Below are positions 14,381 to 18,851 of a DNA stretch of 18,851 nt, piece by piece. The notes below the pieces were generated by a model that was not told the origin of the DNA, searched no databases, and was given only the letters and a program-made list of their open reading frames with translations. The translations under genes and the position numbers were made by a program. Numbering within the stretch: the first letter of the stretch is position 1; each line of letters starts with the position of its first letter. Source of the stretch: Bacteroidales bacterium UBA6244 (GTDB lineage: Bacteria; Bacteroidota; Bacteroidia; Bacteroidales; F082). The stretch spans positions 30,718 through 49,568 of the forward strand of contig DJVY01000080.1 in NCBI GenBank assembly GCA_002440885.1, given 5' to 3'.

Positions 14381-16264
14381 TTATTCAATCGACCATAACT
14401 TCGTGAGCAGGTTGTCGGTTGAACTCAGACCCATTTTGCGGCGGATATTGGTGCGTGTGTATTCGATGGTGCGTGGTGAGCGTTGGGTAAGTTCGGCCAG
14501 ATCTTTTGTGGAAAGTTGCAAGCGTAACAAGGCGCACATTCTGATTTCGGTAGGAGAGAGGCTGGGGTATTGCAACAGCAACTTGTTTATAAATCCATTG
14601 TTAAGCTCATCGAAACGTTGCTCGAATTCGCGCCATAGTTTCTGACTGTTTTGGCTGCCGCGAAGGTTGCTAATCAGTGTGTTGAGCTGTTCTGAAGTCT
14701 CACTGTCCACTTTTGGTATCAGGTGGTTTATCTGGGTGTTTGTATTTCTGATTACTTCTTCCGCTTTTGCCAGAGATAATACATGGGCAGTGAGTTCTTT
14801 GCGGTTGTTGTTGAGCATTTCCCGGGCATGTATTCGCTCTTTTTTGAGTATTGCCACACGGTGCAGGCCAATTAGTTTTTGTTTTCGGTATAGCAGAGCC
14901 AGAAGTGATAAAACAATGATGGCTGCTGTGGTAAAAAGGATTCCCACGAGTCGTAGTAATTTGTTGTAGTGGTCTTTGCTCTCCAGCTCTTCGATAATTC
15001 GTTCCTTTCTTTCGGTTTCGTATTTTATTTCAAGTTCCGAAATGCGGTTATTCGATTCGGTTTTTTGAATGCTGTCGTTCCATTTGGTTCCTTCCGTGAA
15101 GTGCATGAGTGATCGTCGGTAGTCACCTCGCAAACTGTCGATGACGGCCATTCCCATCAGCGCATCGCGCATGCCCGTTAGGTTGTCTATCCTGGCAGCA
15201 CTTTTAAATCCCAGCCTATACAAGTCATAGGCCTCATTATTCTTTCCTAATTGTTGTATAGCCCGAGCCATTTGAAGATGGAAATTGTTCACCAAATACT
15301 GGTTGTTGGCTTTTGTGCTATATTCCAGCCCTTTTTCGTAATAAATGAGTGAACTGTCGGTTTTGTTTTGCTTCATGTAAGCGTTGGCCAGATTGCCGTA
15401 GAATGCAACCAGACTGTTGTAATCATTGCTTTTTAAAGCCATGATGAGCCCTTCACGGGCATATCGGTTTGCTTGTTCAAGATTTATGGAGTCATCAATA
15501 ATGGCAGATAGGTTGCTTAATAACAGCACCTTTTGTGATGAATCGCCAATGTGTCGTGCCATATTCAGGGCATCAAGGTAGTATTCTTTGGCTTTGGGGT
15601 TGTTACCAAGGAAGAAATGAAGATTTCCTAGTGCGGTGAGCGTATACAGCCTGAAGCTGCTGTCATTGGTTTTCTCCTGTGATCGCAATGCTGCAACCAG
15701 GTTTTGGTAAGCCAGTTCGTAATGTCCAATATTCATCTCCATCGTCCCCAGATCGTAAAGTGTTTTGTTTATCCCTCTGGTGTTATTGCGAGCAATATCT
15801 GTTTCCAACGCCAGGTTTAAGTATACTCTGGCACTGTCGGCGAGGCCCTGCCGTCTGTAAAGTGCTCCCGTGTTATTGGCCGCTTCAGCGAAAGCGTTCG
15901 TCAGCGCTTCAGAAAGAGGTAGTTGAAGGGTTTTTTTGAACCAGATGATTGATTGCTCGGGTTGGTTTGCTTGCCAGCACATTAGTCCGCGAACATTAAA
16001 ATATTCAGCCTTGATTGAGGCATCACCTTCTTTTAATATCACTTTTTCGATAGGAAGAACCAATAATGAAACCGAATCAGGTTGCCTAAAAATGAGTGGT
16101 CGTGCCTTGGCCAGCCGGTTTGTTGCGTCATGGAGATTTATGGCGTTTGAATCTGCCGGTAGTTGTCCGCTAGCCTCGCTTAAGTATGCGGCAAGCAATA
16201 CCAGAAGCAATAACGTGTTGAATCGCTTACTGATAAGGGTTAGCCTTTTTGTGGAAAATTTCAT
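14381..16264 (-). CDS. Membrane-anchored TPR regulator with C-terminal LuxR-type HTH
   Basis: I take ATG 16264 as the start (627 aa); it gives a signal sequence (MKFSTKRLTLISKRFN then a Leu-rich core ending EASGQ). An in-frame ATG at 16315 adds 17 residues that would spoil it. Residues about 60-400 form tandem tetratricopeptide repeats (for example NTGALYRRQGLADSARVYLN, NLHFFLGNNPKAKEYYLDAL). A single membrane helix follows at about 437-459 (LLRLVGILFTTAAIIVLSLL), then a coiled-coil-like segment. The last about 65 residues are a LuxR/GerE-type helix-turn-helix (LSPTEIRMCALL...TKDLAELTQRSPRTIEYTRTNIRRKMGL). The expected topology is periplasmic TPR sensor and cytoplasmic DNA-binding domain, a common Bacteroidota design. 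It is divergent from the M1 peptidase gene with 180 bases between. A TACCTTTTG at 16280-16272 could be its -7 element, though very close to the ATG. Confidence 0.87.
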   Translation of the reverse strand: MKFSTKRLTLISKRFNTLLLLVLLAAYLSEASGQLPADSNAINLHDATNRLAKARPLIFRQPDSVSLLVLPIEKVILKEGDASIKAEYFNVRGLMCWQANQPEQSIIWFKKTLQLPLSEALTNAFAEAANNTGALYRRQGLADSARVYLNLALETDIARNNTRGINKTLYDLGTMEMNIGHYELAYQNLVAALRSQEKTNDSSFRLYTLTALGNLHFFLGNNPKAKEYYLDALNMARHIGDSSQKVLLLSNLSAIIDDSINLEQANRYAREGLIMALKSNDYNSLVAFYGNLANAYMKQNKTDSSLIYYEKGLEYSTKANNQYLVNNFHLQMARAIQQLGKNNEAYDLYRLGFKSAARIDNLTGMRDALMGMAVIDSLRGDYRRSLMHFTEGTKWNDSIQKTESNNRISELEIKYETERKERIIEELESKDHYNKLLRLVGILFTTAAIIVLSLLALLYRKQKLIGLHRVAILKKERIHAREMLNNNRKELTAHVLSLAKAEEVIRNTNTQINHLIPKVDSETSEQLNTLISNLRGSQNSQKLWREFEQRFDELNNGFINKLLLQYPSLSPTEIRMCALLRLQLSTKDLAELTQRSPRTIEYTRTNIRRKMGLSSTDNLLTKLWSIE

Positions 16265-16399
16265 GTTGAAACAAAAGGTAAATATAGCTTTTAAAACAAA
16301 ACAATGATCTGTCAATGGATTTGAAGCATGAAAAAATTAAGTTTGTCATGCATTTTTTTAAGTTTTATCCTTCTGTGTGAATACTCATCTTAATTTTAC

Positions 16400-16407
16400 T
16401 ACTTTCG
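16400..16407 (+). promoter_or_regulatory. Possible -7 element of the M1 peptidase gene
   Basis: TACTTTCG differs from TAnnTTTG at one base. Initiation would be near 16414, which lies after the alternative TTG start at 16412 and so favours ATG 16445 with a leader of about 30 bases. No convincing -33 element is visible. Confidence 0.35.
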
Positions 16408-16444
16408 CACTTTGCTTCGTCTCATTAATAAACCCTTGTTGATT

Positions 16445-18421
16445 ATGTCTTTTTCCATGAAATTTTTCCTGTTTGCCTTTTGGCTTTTTGCCCCGGTTTT
16501 TCTGATAGCTCAGGTGGAGTCCTACGGATCGTACCGTTGCTCACAAAAAAAACAAGCACGCCCTGATTACAAGCACGTTGAGTTACTTGGCCCTAATACC
16601 CCCGTGCATAGTTTCGACGTGCAGAAATACACACTATCAGTGGATTTCCTTGATAATTTCGAGCCTCCTTACACGCAAACCTTCAATGGGCAGGTTGTTG
16701 TTGATCTTCTGGTGGATTCTGTTTTAAACCAGATCACGCTCAATGCCGATCAAACTTCCTTGCTGGTAAGCGGTGTGTCGGGTGGCGGTGTTTCCTTTAA
16801 TCAGGAAAATGACCTGTTGATCATTCAACTCGACCGGACTTATCAACCCGGAGAGGCTGTTTCAGTCACTGTCGATTATGCTCACCTGGAGGTAGAAGAT
16901 CAGGCGTTTTTTGTTTCAAACGGCTATCTTTTTACTGACAATGAACCGCAGGGAGCGAGGAAATGGTTTCCGTGTTACGACAGTCCTGCCGATAAGGCTT
17001 CGTTTGAGCTGTTCGCACTGGTTCCCGATGATGTGTTGCTTGGGTCGAATGGTACGCTGGTTGACAGCGTGTTAGCCGGAGGAACGATGGAGTACCACTG
17101 GTTAAGCGAAATCCCGGTGGCTACTTATCTCATGGTTATAACCGCGAAAAAAGGATACCAAAAGTCTACTATTTACTGGACACGCCCCGGTGACAATGCA
17201 CAAATTCCCTTTGTGTATTACTATGCCGACGATGTGCCACATGTAACTGATATGTACAAAGTTAAGGATATGGCCTATTATTTTTCAAACAGCTACGGTC
17301 TTTATCCATTTACAAAAAGTGGTTTTGCCACGGTTAACGATGAGTTCAACTGGGGTGGGATGGAAAACCAAACCCTGACCACCTTGTGTTACGATTGCTG
17401 GGATGAAGGATTGATGGTGCATGAGTTTGCGCATCAGTGGTTTGGCGACATGATCAGCCCCGGAACCTGGGCCGACTTATGGCTTAATGAAGGATTTGCT
17501 ACCTGGTCGGAAGCTTATTGGATGGAAAAAGGCAGTTTCTACAACGATTACAAAGGGCGAATTCTAAACTATGCCGCCACCTACAAGAATATGAATCCCG
17601 GCTGGCCGATTTACAACGCCTGGTGGAACACCAACTTACCCTCGAATGGTGTGATGTTCGACTATGCCATCACTTACGCCAAATCGGCCTGTATTGTTCA
17701 TCAGTTGCGTTACCTGCTTGGTGATGAGGTGTTTTTTGAGGCCATAAAGGCTTACGCAGAAGACACCGTCAACTTTAAGTTCAAAAGTGCTGTAACCTAC
17801 GATTTTGTTGAGAAAATTAGTGAAGTGGCCAATAGAGATATGCATTGGTATTTCGATGCCTGGCTCGAACAACCCAATCACCCGGTGTACGATAACGAGT
17901 ATTCTTTTGAGGAAAAACCCGACGGCGGCTGGCAGGTTCATTTTACTACCAGTCAGGTGCAGGGCGATGATACGTTTTTCCCAATGGATATCGAAATACA
18001 GGTTTTTTATTTCGACCTCACAGATACCCTCTTCAGGGTACACAATACTGTTAATTCCGAACACTTTGTTTTTGATCTGCCTGTTGAACCCGGCGCATTA
18101 TTTTTCGATGTAAACAACGACATCGTGCTGAAAGAAGCCACAACAGTACTTGGTCTTTCCGAAAATCGCGATAAAATGAGTAATCAACTGGGCATATTTC
18201 CTAATCCCGCTAAAGGTGAGGTAACTTTTATTGTAGGGCAGCAGCTTGCCTCCAAGGCCGAAATTTCGTGCTTTGACATAAAAGGACAACAGGTGTTGAG
18301 CACTACTTCTGAAAACAATAGGTTAAAAGTGGATGTCAGTAACTGGATGCCGGGCATTTATCAGGTTGTTTGGCTAGAAAACCAAATGAAAGCCGTTGGC
18401 CGGTTTGTGGTTACTAAATAG
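16445..18421 (+). CDS. Secreted M1 family aminopeptidase with T9SS sorting domain
   Basis: From ATG 16445 the protein has 658 aa and a good signal peptide (MSFSMKFFLFAFWLFAPVFLIAQ); a longer reading from TTG 16412 would mask it. It is a zinc metallo-aminopeptidase of the gluzincin M1 (aminopeptidase N/LTA4 hydrolase) family. The N-terminal beta-saddle domain is followed by the exopeptidase motif GGMEN (304-308). The zinc site HEFAH (326-330) and third ligand E349 in NEGF are at the expected HExxH-x18-E spacing. A probable transition-state tyrosine is Y411 in TYAKSACIVH. The last 74 residues, from FPNP at 585-588 to GRFVVTK, are a T9SS sorting domain, so the enzyme should act outside the cell or on its surface, removing N-terminal residues from peptides. 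It is divergent from the TPR/LuxR regulator. All catalytic residues are present. Confidence 0.96.
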   Translation: MSFSMKFFLFAFWLFAPVFLIAQVESYGSYRCSQKKQARPDYKHVELLGPNTPVHSFDVQKYTLSVDFLDNFEPPYTQTFNGQVVVDLLVDSVLNQITLNADQTSLLVSGVSGGGVSFNQENDLLIIQLDRTYQPGEAVSVTVDYAHLEVEDQAFFVSNGYLFTDNEPQGARKWFPCYDSPADKASFELFALVPDDVLLGSNGTLVDSVLAGGTMEYHWLSEIPVATYLMVITAKKGYQKSTIYWTRPGDNAQIPFVYYYADDVPHVTDMYKVKDMAYYFSNSYGLYPFTKSGFATVNDEFNWGGMENQTLTTLCYDCWDEGLMVHEFAHQWFGDMISPGTWADLWLNEGFATWSEAYWMEKGSFYNDYKGRILNYAATYKNMNPGWPIYNAWWNTNLPSNGVMFDYAITYAKSACIVHQLRYLLGDEVFFEAIKAYAEDTVNFKFKSAVTYDFVEKISEVANRDMHWYFDAWLEQPNHPVYDNEYSFEEKPDGGWQVHFTTSQVQGDDTFFPMDIEIQVFYFDLTDTLFRVHNTVNSEHFVFDLPVEPGALFFDVNNDIVLKEATTVLGLSENRDKMSNQLGIFPNPAKGEVTFIVGQQLASKAEISCFDIKGQQVLSTTSENNRLKVDVSNWMPGIYQVVWLENQMKAVGRFVVTK

Positions 18422-18543
18422 AGACTGCGAAGGGTTTTCTTGCCTAATTATGGACGTAGCTGATCAGAAGCTTCCAGCATTTGCCATGGCTTTTTCGTTC
18501 GTTAAAGGAAAGTCGTAGTTTTTCAATTCAAAGAATATTACAT

Positions 18544-18551
18544 TAATTTTG
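18544..18551 (+). promoter_or_regulatory. -7 element of the terminal CxxC-protein gene
   Basis: TAATTTTG matches TAnnTTTG exactly, 17 bases before the ATG at 18569. The -33 region holds only a T-run (18518-18523) without TTTG. It suggests transcription separate from the M1 peptidase gene. Confidence 0.5.
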
Positions 18552-18568
18552 CAGAACAATTTTTACAC

Positions 18569-18851
18569 ATGCACGATCACGAAAAGTATCTGAAAATAGA
18601 AATTCCAAAGCGGTTTTATTCCGATTCGGCAGGTGAGCCGTTTAAGCAATGTCAGGTTTGCGGACGATCGCTGCATGCACCCGGCGTTACTTATGTGGTG
18701 GAGAAAGCCATGAAAAACTATCCCGGATACGATTTTTCTTCCACTGTTTATGAGCTGGCTATTTGTCTCGATTGCCATCAAAAAGTACAACAAGGCATGT
18801 CGGAAGAGTCGGTAAAAAACCTGCAACTGTATTATCAATCGGTGATGGAGA
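18569..18851 (+). CDS. Small CxxC-CxxC zinc-ribbon-like protein (3' end missing)
   Basis: ATG 18569 opens a frame that runs off the window end (94 complete codons). The product begins MHDHEKYLKIEIPKRFYSD and contains CQVCG near residues 29-33 and CLDCH near 68-72, two Cys pairs that could hold one zinc ion. Between them is YVVEKAMKNYPGYDF, and the pattern is familiar to me from uncharacterised cytoplasmic Bacteroidota proteins of perhaps 150-200 aa. There is no signal peptide. Composition and codon use resemble the flanking genes, and an exact -7 promoter match precedes it. The antisense frame over the same bases has no recognisable content. Function is unknown. Confidence 0.82.
   Translation, partial: MHDHEKYLKIEIPKRFYSDSAGEPFKQCQVCGRSLHAPGVTYVVEKAMKNYPGYDFSSTVYELAICLDCHQKVQQGMSEESVKNLQLYYQSVME

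Noticed and set aside
14322..14645. 107-codon + strand ORF over the end of the regulator
   Set aside because: It overlaps the conserved HTH coding region on the other strand and shows no protein-like pattern.
16265..16315. Longer N-terminus of the TPR regulator from ATG 16315
   Set aside because: The extra 17 residues lie ahead of a complete signal sequence beginning at ATG 16264.
16412..16444. TTG start giving an 11-residue longer M1 peptidase
   Set aside because: It would precede the predicted transcription start and hide the signal peptide; ATG 16445 gives a normal one.
17636..18064. 142-codon - strand ORF opposite the M1 peptidase
   Set aside because: It lies wholly inside the catalytic and C-terminal coding region of the peptidase and has no motif.
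18563..18838. 91-codon - strand ORF at the right end
   Set aside because: The + strand frame here has paired CxxC motifs and a promoter; the antisense frame does not look like a protein.

Overview
The window is chromosomal DNA of a member of the Bacteroidota. Three secreted proteins end in, or resemble, Por/type IX secretion (T9SS) C-terminal sorting domains. Several upstream regions carry the Bacteroidota promoter form TTTG - about 20 nt - TAnnTTTG. There are Cys lipoproteins, a membrane-anchored TPR/LuxR-type regulator typical of the phylum, and no obvious Shine-Dalgarno sequences. I see no rRNA, tRNA, CRISPR array, transposase or phage gene.

Left part (1-4810, + strand, housekeeping). The 3' two thirds of a gene recognised as murL overlaps a murD-like gene that fits murD2. 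Together they define the alternative route to D-Glu in peptidoglycan: L-Glu is ligated to UDP-MurNAc-L-Ala and then epimerised in place, instead of making free D-Glu with MurI. Next come recN (DNA repair ATPase) and fabI (enoyl-ACP reductase), each with its own promoter-like sequence.

Middle-left (about 4811-7443, - strand, accessory). This stretch is visibly more AT-rich than its flanks (sampled 60-base lines near 32% GC, against 50-55% in fabI and the patatin gene). It holds a secreted DUF1287 protein, a secreted seven-repeat protein that is probably a seven-bladed propeller with a T9SS-type tail, and two roughly 315-base gaps. Those gaps contain short unrecognised ORFs, one of them directly behind a strong promoter match.

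Middle-right (7444-16264, - strand). In transcription order: a TPR/LuxR regulator, a lipoprotein alpha/beta hydrolase, a T9SS-sorted secreted protein, a small outer-membrane beta-barrel protein, an OppA-like solute-binding lipoprotein, and a patatin-like phospholipase. The last two are probably co-transcribed.

Right part (16445-18851, + strand). A secreted M1 aminopeptidase with a T9SS tail is divergent from the regulator gene. It is followed by the start of a small zinc-ribbon-like protein cut by the window edge. The right half mainly encodes exported proteins, several of them hydrolytic, consistent with a polymer- or peptide-scavenging life style (inference). The most noteworthy item is the murL-murD2 pair in a Bacteroidota genome, outside any division/cell-wall cluster.
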